Both the position numbers and the translations under genes were made by a program. Positions 23,081 to 31,782 of a stretch of DNA of 64,000 nt are shown here, piece after piece (position 1 is the stretch's first letter; each line of letters opens with the position of its first letter). Origin of the DNA: Rhizobium sp. BK196 (lineage in GTDB: Bacteria > Pseudomonadota > Alphaproteobacteria > Rhizobiales > Rhizobiaceae); contig NZ_JACHZB010000001.1 in NCBI RefSeq assembly GCF_014193255.1, forward strand, positions 1,086,018 to 1,150,017, written 5' to 3'. The notes beneath the pieces are model-generated. The model saw nothing but the letters and a program-made list of their open reading frames with translations, did no database searches and was not told where the DNA came from.

Positions 23081-23491
23081 ATGCCGAGCCCCGTTTCCGA
23101 AATTTCCGCCGCCTCTCCCGAAGCCACCGTCGAATACTTCGCCCGCAAGCTCGCCTTCGAGACCGACTGCTCGGATGTGCATGCCGCCTTCGCCTCCGGC
23201 AAGGTCGATTTCGTGTTGCTCGATGTGCGCTCGCCAGCACTCTTCAACCTCTCGCATATTCCGGGTGCCCTCAACCTGCCGCATGGCAAGATGACTGCGC
23301 ACCGCATGTCCGAATGGCCTGACGATACGCTGTTCGTGGTCTATTGCGCCGGCCCGCATTGCAACGGTGCGGACAAGGCGGCACTCCGCCTCTCCCGTCT
23401 CGGTCTGTCCGTCAAGCTAATGATCGGTGGTCTGACCGGATGGGCGGATGAAGGCTTTATTTTCGAAGGCGAAGCAGGTGTTGCTGCCTGA
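23081..23491 (+). CDS. Rhodanese-like domain protein
   Basis: A 136-residue single-domain rhodanese. It contains VDFVLLDVRSPALFNLSHIPGALNLPH (about 43-69; key elements LLDVR and HIPGAxNLP) and the active-site loop VVYCAGPHCNGADKAALRL with a catalytic Cys near residue 88. The active-site loop differs from the classical CRxGxR/T, so the sulfur acceptor or even the activity is uncertain. ATG 23081 follows AAAGGA at 23067-23072. Divergent from a GlxA-type regulator, with about 100 bases between them. Confidence 0.85.
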   Translation: MPSPVSEISAASPEATVEYFARKLAFETDCSDVHAAFASGKVDFVLLDVRSPALFNLSHIPGALNLPHGKMTAHRMSEWPDDTLFVVYCAGPHCNGADKAALRLSRLGLSVKLMIGGLTGWADEGFIFEGEAGVAA

Positions 23492-23494
23492 TCC

Positions 23495-23528
23495 GGTTCC
23501 CCTCTCCTCGTTTGAGGAGAAGGGAACC
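23495..23528. terminator. Bidirectional terminator hairpin
   Basis: Stem GGTTCCCCTCTCCTC / GAGGAGAAGGGAACC (14 of 15 pairs) with loop GTTT, between the convergent rhodanese and MDR reductase genes. Confidence 0.7.
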
Positions 23529-23533
23529 ATCCC

Positions 23534-24556
23534 TCAAAACTCGACCACGACCTTGCCGAACGGTCCGCGATAGAGGTGATCGAGCGCTTCGGGGAATTCC
23601 TCGAACGCGTAGCGCTTGTCGATGACGGGTTTCAGCCCGGTCTGATCCACCGCCCGAACCAGATCCTCCAGCGCCCGGCGATGACCGACGGAAATACCCT
23701 GCACCACAGGCGCCTTGAGCAAGAGCTGGGCAGCCGGACCGGACACTTCGAAACCTTCGAGAACCCCGATGACCGAGATACGGCCGTTGACCGCCACCGC
23801 CTTCAGCGCCTGCCCGAGATGCGCGCCACCGACGATTTCAAGGACGTGGTCGGCGCCGTAGCCGTCGGTCAGCGAATAGAGCTGCTCCACCCAATCGCCG
23901 TCATTCCGGCTGAGCGCATGATCAGCGCCGAGCGCAACGGCGCGTTCCAGCTTCTCCCCGCTGCCCGATGTGATGAAGACCTCCGCCCCATGCGCCTTGG
24001 CGATCTGCAGTCCGAAGAGCGCAACGCCGCCGGTGCCCTGAACCAGCACCTTGTCACCGGCTTTCAGGCCTCCGCGCTCGATCAGCGCAAACCACGCCGT
24101 CAGTCCTGCGCAAGGCAAGGTACTCGCCTCAGCAGCATTAAGCGTCTTCGGCGCCGGCGAATACCATTCCTGTGACAGGACGGTGTACTGCGAGAGAACG
24201 CCGGGATAGAAGCCACCGCGTGTCTTGTAGGGTGGCGTACGTGCATCGCCTAGGCCGCGGCTGTCGATCCAATCAGGCGAGAAGGTCGAGATCACCCTGT
24301 CGCCCGGCTTGAAACGCGTGACCTCGGGACCGACCTCCTCCACGATGCCCGCCATGTCGGAGGCCGGTACGAAGGGAAATTGCAGCGGCAATCCCATACC
24401 GGTTTCCATCACCAGCCTGTCACGGAAATTCAGCGAAACGGCCTGCGTCCGCACCAGAACCTTGTTGCCCAAAACCGGCTCCAGCCTCCGCTCGCCGATG
24501 ACAAGCGCCCGTTCCGGCCCGACCTTATCGATCTGCCACTGTCGAGTTGTCTGCAT
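23534..24556 (-). CDS. NAD(P)-dependent zinc-free alcohol dehydrogenase / quinone reductase (MDR family)
   Basis: A 340-residue medium-chain dehydrogenase/reductase. The GroES-like N-terminal domain contains FPFVPASDMAGIVEEVG and FKPGDRVIS. The Rossmann part contains LVQGTGGVALFGLQIAKAHGAEVF (about 168-191; key element GTGGVxxxxxQ). The usual structural-zinc cysteines are absent, as in quinone-oxidoreductase-type members. Start at ATG 24556 with AAGGAGC upstream; the longer frame to 24646 has no family resemblance. Divergent from a LysR regulator that is likely to control it. Substrate unknown, probably an enone, quinone or aldehyde. Confidence 0.85.
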   Translation of the reverse strand: MQTTRQWQIDKVGPERALVIGERRLEPVLGNKVLVRTQAVSLNFRDRLVMETGMGLPLQFPFVPASDMAGIVEEVGPEVTRFKPGDRVISTFSPDWIDSRGLGDARTPPYKTRGGFYPGVLSQYTVLSQEWYSPAPKTLNAAEASTLPCAGLTAWFALIERGGLKAGDKVLVQGTGGVALFGLQIAKAHGAEVFITSGSGEKLERAVALGADHALSRNDGDWVEQLYSLTDGYGADHVLEIVGGAHLGQALKAVAVNGRISVIGVLEGFEVSGPAAQLLLKAPVVQGISVGHRRALEDLVRAVDQTGLKPVIDKRYAFEEFPEALDHLYRGPFGKVVVEF

Positions 24557-24598
24557 CGTCTTGCTCCTTGTCCATTGCAGGGAGCGTGAGCATATCGT

Positions 24599-24608
24599 TG
24601 AATATTCA
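24599..24608. promoter_or_regulatory. Short palindrome in the MDR/LysR divergent region
   Basis: TGAATATTCA is a perfect 10-bp palindrome in the 102-base gap between the divergent MDR reductase and LysR genes, where a LysR site is expected. Weak evidence. Confidence 0.3.
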
Positions 24609-24658
24609 GCACCAGTTGTGATATAAATTCGCCAAACTGGTTCCAAAGTGGAAGCAAT

Positions 24659-25558
24659 ATGGAGCAGCTGAAAGGCATCTCGATCTTCGTCGAAGCCGTT
24701 GAGGCCGGCGGTTTTTCAGCCGCCGCCGAACGGCTGCACCTGACCCGTTCTGCTGTCGGCAAGACGATTGCACGGCTCGAACGGCGGCTCGGCGTCCGCC
24801 TCTTCAACCGCACGACCCGCATGCAGAGCCTGACGGAGGAGGGCCGCTTCTTCTACGAGCGCTGCTTGCGCGCGGTGGAAGAAATACGCCTCGGGGAGGC
24901 AATGCTGGAAACAGGCCGGCGCGTCGTGCGCGGCCGACTGCGCATCTCCATGCCGGTGCTTTTCGGTCGCCTTTGCATTGCGCCGATATTGGAGAAACTG
25001 CTCGACGAGCATCCCGAGCTTGAACTTGATCTTTCGTTCAACGATCGCATCGTCGACCTTCTGGAAGATGGCTTCGATCTTGCCATCCGCAATGGACCAC
25101 TGAAAGACAATCCCGAGCTGATGGCCCGCGCCGTCGCTCGCCAGCGGATGACCGTCTGCGCATCCCCCGCCTATCTGGAAAGATACGGGATACCGCAGAC
25201 GATCGCCGACATTCCGCAGCATCGAGGCGTCATCTACAGGCGTGGCGATTATGAAAGAAGCTGGATCTTCCCGGCGCCGGGTGACCCATGGCGAGAGATC
25301 CAGCCGCAAGCGCGGCTGCGGCTCGACGATCTCGGGGCGATATCGGATGCGGCGGTTGCCGGACGAGGACTTGCCTGGCTGCCCTGCTGGCTGGTGCGCG
25401 AGGATGTAGCCGCAGGCCGCCTCGTCCAGGTGCTGAAACATGAGGCGGCGAATATCGTCGATGCCCATGCCGTCTGGCTTCGTTCACCGGTCATGCTGCC
25501 GAAGGTAAGATTGGCGATCGACACACTCGCGACCCGTCTTCCGGCCGTGATGGGCTGA
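24659..25558 (+). CDS. LysR family transcriptional regulator
   Basis: A 299-residue LysR regulator. The N-terminal winged helix-turn-helix reads GISIFVEAVEAGGFSAAAERLHLTRSAVGKTIARLERRLGVRLF (about 5-48; key elements FxxVxExGSFxxAAxxLxxxxSAVxxxIxxLE). The C-terminal ligand-binding domain (about 90-290) includes GRLRISMPVLFGR, LEDGFDLAIRNGPLKDN and GRGLAWLPCWLV. It resembles the class that regulates divergent reductase genes. The divergent MDR oxidoreductase is the likely target; ligand unknown. Confidence 0.9.
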   Translation: MEQLKGISIFVEAVEAGGFSAAAERLHLTRSAVGKTIARLERRLGVRLFNRTTRMQSLTEEGRFFYERCLRAVEEIRLGEAMLETGRRVVRGRLRISMPVLFGRLCIAPILEKLLDEHPELELDLSFNDRIVDLLEDGFDLAIRNGPLKDNPELMARAVARQRMTVCASPAYLERYGIPQTIADIPQHRGVIYRRGDYERSWIFPAPGDPWREIQPQARLRLDDLGAISDAAVAGRGLAWLPCWLVREDVAAGRLVQVLKHEAANIVDAHAVWLRSPVMLPKVRLAIDTLATRLPAVMG

Positions 25559-25589
25559 CGGAAGAAACCGGTTCCGGGCGGATCCTAAA

Positions 25590-26240
25590 TCAGGCGCCCG
25601 ACCGATCCGGCCGCAATCCGCCGATGAAAAGCTGCTCAAGGAAGCGCGCTGCATCCTCGAAGCGCCCGTCGCCGGAATGCTCTTCGCCGAGCACGGCGCG
25701 AACCTGCACGTCGAAATCGGCATAGTGCTGCGTCGTCGACCAGATCGAGAAGATCAGGTGATAGGGGTCGCAATGGACGATCTTGCCGCTTTTGATCCAG
25801 GTGCGGATCACGGCCGCCTTTTCGTCGACCAGCTCTTTCAGCGGCCCTTTCAGCATATCAAGGACGTGCGGCGCGCCCTGCAGCATCTCATTGGCGAAGA
25901 GCCGGCTCTCGCGCGGGAAATCGCGGGCCAACTCGAGTTTGCGGCGAATATAGCTGCGGATCTCCGATTCCGGATTGCCTTCCGCATCGAAGGCCCTCAG
26001 CGGCTCCAGCCAGTTGAAAAGCACCCGGTCGATCAACGCGCGGTGCATCGCTTCCTTGGTGCGGAAATAATAGAGGAGATTCGGCTTCGACATGCCGGCC
26101 ACCTCGGCGATCTGGTCGATAGTCGAGCCCCGGAACCCGCTGACCGAAAATACATCGAGCGCCGCTTCCAGGATCTGCTCTTCCTTTTCTTCCTGGATGC
26201 GTGTCCGCCGAAGTGTCTTCGCCGCTCTCGGTATGGCCAT
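25590..26240 (-). CDS. rutR: TetR family regulator, RutR-like
   Basis: A 216-residue regulator. The helix-turn-helix part holds QILEAALDVFSVSGFRGSTIDQIAEVAGMSKPNLLYYFRTKEAMHRAL (about 23-70; key elements FRGSTxxxIAxxAGMSKPNLLYYF), very close to RutR. The C-terminal YcdC-type domain has LFANEMLQGAPH and FSIWSTTQHYADFDVQV. RutR senses uracil (and thymine) and represses pyrimidine degradation and related genes. ATG 26240 is taken over an upstream start at 26315. It is divergent from the beta-ureidopropionase gene, whose upstream region carries a near-consensus RutR palindrome at 26394-26409. The symbol is by strong similarity and context. Confidence 0.82.
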   Translation of the reverse strand: MAIPRAAKTLRRTRIQEEKEEQILEAALDVFSVSGFRGSTIDQIAEVAGMSKPNLLYYFRTKEAMHRALIDRVLFNWLEPLRAFDAEGNPESEIRSYIRRKLELARDFPRESRLFANEMLQGAPHVLDMLKGPLKELVDEKAAVIRTWIKSGKIVHCDPYHLIFSIWSTTQHYADFDVQVRAVLGEEHSGDGRFEDAARFLEQLFIGGLRPDRSGA

Positions 26241-26393
26241 TCGCTCTTTCCCCTTGAAATTCAACTCCTCGCTCAAGATTGGAAGAACGGCCTCTCCTGC
26301 CGCTTTAATGGGCACTTGCCAGCATTTTTGCCCATTTTTTTGTATGTATTTTTCGTGATTTTCGTCTTGAGCGCAGCGATGGAAGTTGTAATG

Positions 26394-26409
26394 TTTACCA
26401 ATCGGTCAA
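26394..26409. promoter_or_regulatory. Near-consensus RutR operator
   Basis: TTTACCAATCGGTCAA matches TTGACCANNTGGTCAA at 12 of 14 specified positions. It lies between the divergent rutR-like gene and the pyrimidine catabolic genes, about 140 bases upstream of the latter. Confidence 0.65.
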
Positions 26410-26551
26410 ATTATCCGCCAGATAAAAAACAAAGGCAACTGGCGATTTTCCGGCGCTGACAGAACAACGGGCAGCAGCGGAATTTGACCACGGGAACAAG
26501 GCAGGCAGGCATCTCGCATGACTGCCGCAAAACAGGTGAGGATTTTCAACT

Positions 26552-27805
26552 ATGGTGGCAGCGCCAGGCGAAAACATGCGCGTCAATGGGGACCGTCTCT
26601 GGGACAGTCTCATGGACATGGCAAAGATCGGCCCGGGAATTGCCGGCGGCAACAACCGCCAGACGCTGACGGATTCCGATGCCGAGGGCCGCAACCTCTT
26701 CAAGACATGGTGCGAAGACGCAGGCATGACGCTCGGCGTCGACAAGATGGGCACGATGTTTGCAACCCGCCCCGGCACCGATCCTGACGCGCTCCCCGTT
26801 TATGTCGGCTCGCATCTCGATACCCAGCCGACCGGCGGCAAGTATGATGGCGTGCTCGGCGTCCTCGGTGCCCTCGAAATCGTCAGGACCATGAACGATC
26901 TCGGCATCAAGACGAAGCACCCCATCGTCGTCACCAACTGGACCAACGAGGAAGGCGCCCGATTCGCGCCTGCCATGCTGGCCTCTGGCGTCTTTGCTGG
27001 TGTGCACAGCCTGGACTTCGCCTATAACCGAAAAGATCCCGAAGGCAATCTCTTCGGCGATGAGCTGAAGCGCATCGGCTGGGTCGGCGACGAGGAAGTC
27101 GGCGCGCGCAAGATGCACGCCTATTTCGAATATCACATCGAGCAGGGTCCGATCCTTGAAGCCGAAAACAAGCAGATCGGCGTCGTCACCCACTGTCAGG
27201 GCCTGTGGTGGCTGGAATTTACGCTGACCGGCAAGGAAGCGCATACCGGCTCGACGCCGATGAACATGCGCGTCAATGCCGGCCTTGCAATGTCGCGCAT
27301 CCTGGAAATGGTTCAGAGCGTGGCGATGGGCGAACAGCCGGGCGCCGTCGGCGGCGTCGGCCAGGTCTTCTTCTCGCCGAACTCCCGCAACGTGCTGCCG
27401 GGCAAGGTGGTCTTCACCGTCGACATCCGCTCGCCCGACAAGGCCAAGCTCGACCGAATGCGTGCAAAGATCGAGGCGGAAGCGCCCAAGATCTGTGATG
27501 CGCTGGGAGTCGGCTGCTCCATCGAGGCGATCGGCCATTTCGAGCCCGTCACCTTCGACGAAAAGCTGGTCACATCCGTCCGCTCCGCCGCCGAACGCCT
27601 CGGCTACAGCCACCTGAACATCATCTCCGGCGCCGGCCACGACGCCTGCTGGGCCGCCAAGGTCGCGCCCGCGACGATGGTCATGTGCCCATGTGTGGGT
27701 GGTCTCTCGCACAATGAGGCGGAAGATATCTCCAAGGAATGGGCGACGGCCGGAGCCGACGTGTTGTTCCATGCGGTGGTCGAGACGGCGGAGATTGTCG
27801 TGTGA
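26552..27805 (+). CDS. Beta-ureidopropionase / N-carbamoyl-amino-acid amidohydrolase (M20 family)
   Basis: A 417-residue dinuclear metal hydrolase of the Zn-dependent hydantoinase/carbamoylase group. Metal ligands are visible: GSHLDTQPTGGKYDG (His, Asp), TNEEGARF (Glu), EYHIEQGP (His) and GGLSHNEAE (His). GAGHDACWAAK is part of the conserved C-terminal segment, and the dimerisation domain holds KEAHTGSTPMNMRVNA. Given PreTA and the dihydropyrimidinase nearby, it most likely hydrolyses N-carbamoyl-beta-alanine to beta-alanine, CO2 and ammonia, the third step. ATG 26552 and ATG 26576 are both possible starts. Annotated as hydC, pydC or amaB in relatives. Confidence 0.9.
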   Translation: MVAAPGENMRVNGDRLWDSLMDMAKIGPGIAGGNNRQTLTDSDAEGRNLFKTWCEDAGMTLGVDKMGTMFATRPGTDPDALPVYVGSHLDTQPTGGKYDGVLGVLGALEIVRTMNDLGIKTKHPIVVTNWTNEEGARFAPAMLASGVFAGVHSLDFAYNRKDPEGNLFGDELKRIGWVGDEEVGARKMHAYFEYHIEQGPILEAENKQIGVVTHCQGLWWLEFTLTGKEAHTGSTPMNMRVNAGLAMSRILEMVQSVAMGEQPGAVGGVGQVFFSPNSRNVLPGKVVFTVDIRSPDKAKLDRMRAKIEAEAPKICDALGVGCSIEAIGHFEPVTFDEKLVTSVRSAAERLGYSHLNIISGAGHDACWAAKVAPATMVMCPCVGGLSHNEAEDISKEWATAGADVLFHAVVETAEIVV

Positions 27806-28407
27806 TGGCGTCCGACTTGCCAACGACCTATCTCGATTACGCTGATGCTTTTAAGTTCTATAGTCAGCGAACTGCCGACGACCTTGCATGGGCCAATGCC
27901 AATCTGACGCCGGTGAACGACGGGCCGTGGGACGATGTACCTAGCGCGCAGGTCTACTACATTGGCATCAACGCCGTAGGCGAGCGGATCAAGCTTTCAC
28001 AAATATCGGGTTTCTGGCGGTATAAACCCTCCAATGTCGAGCTAGCCGGGTCGGATGCCTCCTCGCGCCATCAATCCTACTATCTCGCTGGGGAGCCTGG
28101 GTCTGTTGCTGTCGTTCGGATCGAACTCGGCCCTTCCATGCCCGGAATACTGATCGAACGCCCCAAGGGCAGCCAACCCGTACAGTCAACTGGGCTCATC
28201 GATGGCAAGGATTTCTACTTTCGCGAAAGCGATGGTTTTTGGTCATTGTCAGTCGGTGGCGCTGACGTCGTTGAGCAGCCCGACTGGTATTACGAGGAAG
28301 AGCACGACACTCCCGACGATCTGAGTGAGGAGGCAGTTTACAGCCTCATCGCAAAAGGGGCCGCGCTCCTGCGAAGTGGCACGCCCACGATGGCAGTTGA
28401 ACAGTAA
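27805..28407 (+). CDS. Hypothetical protein embedded in the pyrimidine operon
   Basis: A 200-residue acidic soluble protein; I recognise no domain. It has no signal peptide or membrane helix. Noticeable patches are PWDDVPSAQVYYIGINAVGER, ISGFWRYKPSNVELAGS and DFYFRESDGFWSLSVGG, plus an Asp/Glu-rich stretch (YYEEEHDTPDDLSEE). Its ATG overlaps the stop of the carbamoylase gene (TGATG), so it is translationally coupled, and it ends 24 bases before dihydropyrimidinase. Codon third positions look less GC-biased than in both neighbours, which suggests later acquisition. Function unknown. Confidence 0.7.
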   Translation: MASDLPTTYLDYADAFKFYSQRTADDLAWANANLTPVNDGPWDDVPSAQVYYIGINAVGERIKLSQISGFWRYKPSNVELAGSDASSRHQSYYLAGEPGSVAVVRIELGPSMPGILIERPKGSQPVQSTGLIDGKDFYFRESDGFWSLSVGGADVVEQPDWYYEEEHDTPDDLSEEAVYSLIAKGAALLRSGTPTMAVEQ

Positions 28408-28431
28408 CAGCTAGGAAAAGGAGCAGCAGCC

Positions 28432-29886
28432 ATGACTACAGTCATCAAGAACGGCACCATCGTCACGGCCGACCTCACCTATAAGGCTGACGTGAAGATC
28501 GACGGCGGCAAGATCGTCGAGATCGGCCCGAACCTCTCCGGCAACGAGGTGCTGGATGCCACGGGCTGTTACATCATGCCCGGCGGCATCGATCCGCATA
28601 CCCATCTCGAAATGCCCTTCATGGGCACCTATTCCTCGGACGATTTCGAAAGCGGCACGCGGGCGGCCCTGTCCGGCGGCACGACCATGGTCGTCGATTT
28701 CGCCCTTCCCTCGCCCGGCCAGTCGCTGCTCGAGGCGCTGACCATGTGGGACAACAAGTCGACCCGCGCCAATTGCGACTATTCCTTCCACATGGCGATC
28801 ACATGGTGGGGCGAGCAGGTCTTCAATGAAATGAAGACGATCGTGCAGGACAAGGGCATCAACACCTTCAAGCACTTCATGGCCTATAAGGGCGCGCTGA
28901 TGGTGAACGATGACGAGATGTTCGCCTCCTTCCAGCGCTGCGCCGAGCTCGGTGCCCTGCCGCTCGTCCATGCCGAAAACGGCGACGTCGTCGCTTCCCT
29001 TTCCGCCAAGCTGCTGTCGGAAGGCAATAACGGCCCCGAGGCACATGCCTATTCGCGCCCGGCCGAAGTCGAGGGCGAAGCCACCAACCGCGCCATCATG
29101 ATTGCCGACATGGCCGGCTGCCCCGTCTATATCGTCCACACATCCTGCGAACAGGCCCATGAAGCGATCCGCCGCGCCCGCCAGAAGGGCATCCGCGCCT
29201 ATGGCGAGCCGCTGATCCAGCACCTGACCCTCGACGAGACCGAATATTTCGACAAGGACTGGGATCACGCCGCCCGCCGCGTCATGTCCCCACCCTTCCG
29301 CAACAAGCAGCATCAGGACTCGCTCTGGGCCGGCCTCGCCTCCGGTTCGCTGCAGGTGGTGGCGACCGATCACTGCGCCTTCACCACGGCGCAGAAGCGT
29401 TTCGGCGTCGGTGATTTCACCAAGATCCCGAACGGCACCGGCGGTCTCGAAGACCGCATGCCGATGCTCTGGACTTATGGCGTCAACACGGGCCGCCTGA
29501 CGATGAACGAATTCGTCGCCGTCACCTCGACCAACATCGCCAAGATCCTGAACATCTACCCGAAGAAGGGCGCCATCCTCGTCGGCGCCGATGCCGATCT
29601 CGTCGTCTGGGATCCGAAGCGCTCCAAGACTATTTCGTCGAAGCGCCAGCAATCGGCGATCGATTATAACGTTTTCGAAGGCAAGGAAGTGACCGGCCTG
29701 CCGCGCTATACGCTGACGCGTGGGGTCGTGGCGATCGAGGAGGATACGGTCAAGACCCACTCGGGCCATGGCGAATTCGTCAGGCGCGAGCCGGTCACAG
29801 CCGTCAGCAAGGCGCTGTCGACCTGGAAGGAGATTACCGCTCCCCGCAAGGTTGAACGCACGGGCATCCCGGCGAGTGGGGTGTGA
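28432..29886 (+). CDS. hydA: Dihydropyrimidinase (D-hydantoinase)
   Basis: A 484-residue amidohydrolase-superfamily enzyme. It shows GIDPHTHLEMPFMGT (metal His near 56 and 58), KHFMAYKGAL with the carboxylated Lys near 153, LPLVHAENGDV and VYIVHTSCEQA (metal His) and VATDHCAF (metal Asp), plus the substrate loop SSDDFESGTRAALSGGTT. It opens the dihydrouracil or dihydrothymine ring to N-carbamoyl-beta-amino acid, the second reductive step. AAAGGAGCAG precedes the ATG. It follows the hypothetical gene by 24 bases. Length and motifs are normal for the family. Confidence 0.94.
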   Translation: MTTVIKNGTIVTADLTYKADVKIDGGKIVEIGPNLSGNEVLDATGCYIMPGGIDPHTHLEMPFMGTYSSDDFESGTRAALSGGTTMVVDFALPSPGQSLLEALTMWDNKSTRANCDYSFHMAITWWGEQVFNEMKTIVQDKGINTFKHFMAYKGALMVNDDEMFASFQRCAELGALPLVHAENGDVVASLSAKLLSEGNNGPEAHAYSRPAEVEGEATNRAIMIADMAGCPVYIVHTSCEQAHEAIRRARQKGIRAYGEPLIQHLTLDETEYFDKDWDHAARRVMSPPFRNKQHQDSLWAGLASGSLQVVATDHCAFTTAQKRFGVGDFTKIPNGTGGLEDRMPMLWTYGVNTGRLTMNEFVAVTSTNIAKILNIYPKKGAILVGADADLVVWDPKRSKTISSKRQQSAIDYNVFEGKEVTGLPRYTLTRGVVAIEEDTVKTHSGHGEFVRREPVTAVSKALSTWKEITAPRKVERTGIPASGV

Positions 29887-29891
29887 CACAT

Positions 29892-30269
29892 ATGCGCGGC
29901 CATCTGCTTCTGACGATCGTTTCCCTGGCCGCGCTTTCCACCGCGGCGAATGCTGACACGCTGCCCATCAAGGGCAGCTACGGCAACAAGGATGGCTGTG
30001 CCTACGCCAAGAGCGGCGAAAGTACAGGCTCCGACAACTTCTTTCTGTTGACTTCCGAGGGCATCACCACGGCGGCCTCTTACTGCGAAATCAAGAAAAT
30101 CCTGAAGACCGAAGGCAAGGACTTCACCGCCACGGTCGCTTGCCAGGCGGAGGGCGAAGAGAGCAGCAACGACGACACCGTCAAGATCACGTCAGGGCCT
30201 AAAGGCTATACAATCGGGTTCGTGGCCGATGCCGCAATCAAGTGGGGGCCGTTGCCGCTATGCAAATAG
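29892..30269 (+). CDS. Small exported hypothetical protein
   Basis: A 125-residue protein with a signal peptide (MRGHLLLTIVSLAALSTAANA). The mature part has four cysteines (GCAYAKSG, ASYCEIKK, VACQAEG and LPLCK) that could form two periplasmic disulfides, and no recognised domain. It starts five bases after the dihydropyrimidinase stop, so it is co-transcribed with it, and converges on the cupin gene with only two bases between the stops. An in-frame GTG at 29883 is an alternative start but overlaps the previous gene. Confidence 0.7.
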   Translation: MRGHLLLTIVSLAALSTAANADTLPIKGSYGNKDGCAYAKSGESTGSDNFFLLTSEGITTAASYCEIKKILKTEGKDFTATVACQAEGEESSNDDTVKITSGPKGYTIGFVADAAIKWGPLPLCK

Positions 30270-30271
30270 CC

Positions 30272-30685
30272 TCACGCCGGCACCAGCGCATCCAGCTCGG
30301 GCAGCAGGATCACGCTTTCCTGCTCGTTCGGATCGGTGCGGGCAATGATCGCCGTGCAGGGCGTGCTGCTCAAGTTGGCCGGCAAATGCGGGACGCCCGC
30401 CGGGATGTAGAAAAGCTCGCCGGCATGCACGACAATGTGGTTTTCCAGTCTGTCGCCGTACCAGGTATGCGCCTCGCCGGAGAGCATGTAGATCGCAGTC
30501 TCATGCGACTCATGCAGATGCGCCTTGGCGCGCACGCCAGGCGGGATCGTCAGAAGATGCATGCAGATGCCCTTCGCACCAACCGTCTCGGCGGCGATGC
30601 CCTGGAAATAGCTCAGCCCCTGCTTGCCGTCATAGGTGTGGTTGGGGCGAACAATATGGCAGGTGGGCTTTGATTTTGCGTCCAT
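30272..30685 (-). CDS. Cupin domain protein
   Basis: A 137-residue single-domain cupin. Motif 1 is PPGVRAKAHLHESHETAIYMLSGE (metal ligands HxH and Glu, about 53-72); motif 2 is GELFYIPAGVPHLPAN. The substrate is not obvious; small cupins near catabolic genes can be sugar/oxo-acid binding enzymes or sensors. The second ATG (30685) is chosen because GGAGG lies about six bases before it, whereas the first ATG (30691) abuts the ribosome site. Divergent from the ABC transporter operon with a ~95-base gap. Confidence 0.82.
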   Translation of the reverse strand: MDAKSKPTCHIVRPNHTYDGKQGLSYFQGIAAETVGAKGICMHLLTIPPGVRAKAHLHESHETAIYMLSGEAHTWYGDRLENHIVVHAGELFYIPAGVPHLPANLSSTPCTAIIARTDPNEQESVILLPELDALVPA

Positions 30686-30779
30686 CCTCATCCTCCAAGG
30701 ACCGTGCTGTCGGTAAGACCGGCGGCAATGATATCATGGAAAACCGCGACGGCGCGGCGAAAACAAGACTGGTTTATTG

Positions 30780-31565
30780 ATGCAAGCACCCTCCGTCGTA
30801 TCCGCCAAGGATCTCTGTCTCAGCTACCAGACGAATGACGGCGCGGTGCATGCGCTTGCTGATGTCAATCTCGATATCCGCAGGGGCGAGTTCGTCTCCT
30901 TCATCGGCCCTTCCGGCTGCGGCAAGACGACTTTCCTGCGCGTCATCGCCGACCTCGAGCGCAAGACCTCCGGCGACATTGCCATCAACGGCATGACACC
31001 GGAAGAGGCCCGCAAGGCCCGCGCCTATGGCTACGTCTTCCAGGCGCCGGCCCTTTATCCCTGGCGCACGATCGAGAAGAACATCGCCCTGCCGCTGGAG
31101 ATCATGGGCTATTCGAAACCCGAACAGAAGAAGCGCATTGCTGGGGCGCTCGACCTCGTCGAACTCTCCGGCTTCGAGAAGAAATTCCCCTGGCAACTGT
31201 CAGGCGGCATGCAGCAGCGCGCGTCGATCGCCCGCGCGCTCGCCTTCGACGCAGACCTGCTTTTAATGGACGAACCCTTCGGGGCGCTGGACGAAATCGT
31301 TCGCGACCATCTGAACGCGGCGCTCCTCAAACTGTGGGCACGCACCAACAAGACGATCTGCTTCGTCACCCATTCCATTCCGGAGGCGGTCTATCTCTCC
31401 ACCAAGATCGTGGTCATGTCGCCCCGCCCAGGCCGCGTGACGGATATCATCGACTCGACGCTGCCAAGCGAGCGCCCGCTCGATATCCGCGAGACTGCTG
31501 AATTCCTGGAAATCGCCCATCGCGTCCGCGAAGGGCTGAGGGCGGGGCATAGTTATGAGCAGTAG
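30780..31565 (+). CDS. ABC transporter ATP-binding protein (NitT/TauT/THI5-type)
   Basis: A 261-residue ABC ATPase with Walker A GPSGCGKTT (about 42-50), Q-loop VFQAPALYPWRTIEKNI, signature LSGGMQQRASIARAL, Walker B LLLMDEPFGALD and switch His in VTHSIPEAV. These are hallmarks of the SsuB/TauB/ThiZ group. Walker A and the signature motif are intact. It belongs with the two permeases and binding protein downstream, but a ~585-base insert with inverted repeats and a DUF559 gene separates it from them. Location after the pyrimidine catabolic genes suggests uptake of a pyrimidine, hydantoin or related compound; this is inference. Confidence 0.9.
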   Translation: MQAPSVVSAKDLCLSYQTNDGAVHALADVNLDIRRGEFVSFIGPSGCGKTTFLRVIADLERKTSGDIAINGMTPEEARKARAYGYVFQAPALYPWRTIEKNIALPLEIMGYSKPEQKKRIAGALDLVELSGFEKKFPWQLSGGMQQRASIARALAFDADLLLMDEPFGALDEIVRDHLNAALLKLWARTNKTICFVTHSIPEAVYLSTKIVVMSPRPGRVTDIIDSTLPSERPLDIRETAEFLEIAHRVREGLRAGHSYEQ

Positions 31566-31587
31566 ATTGAGTGCCATGGACTCGGCA

Positions 31588-31754
31588 AAAACCCCTCCCC
31601 AACCCCTCCGCACAAGGGAGAGGGGCAGATCTGCCGCACCCTCCACTTTCAACGTCAAGCGCGTTGCTGGCATCGGGGTTGAGAGGAGTGTTCAAGGCGG
31701 GCGGCAACCTCCTGAGCCCCTCCCCCTTGTGGGGAGGGGTTGGGGAGGGGTTTT
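31588..31754. repeat. 31-nt inverted repeat pair (30/31 match)
   Basis: Arm 1 (31588-31618) begins AAAACCCCTCCCCAACCCC and ends GCACAAGGG. Arm 2 (31724-31754) is its reverse complement with a single mismatch. The ~105 bases between include a second GC-rich stretch. The whole lies between the ABC ATPase gene and the DUF559 gene and looks like a small mobile or repeat-derived insertion. Confidence 0.7.
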
Positions 31755-31782
31755 CTTCGCTACGACAGGAATGGAGGCCTGA

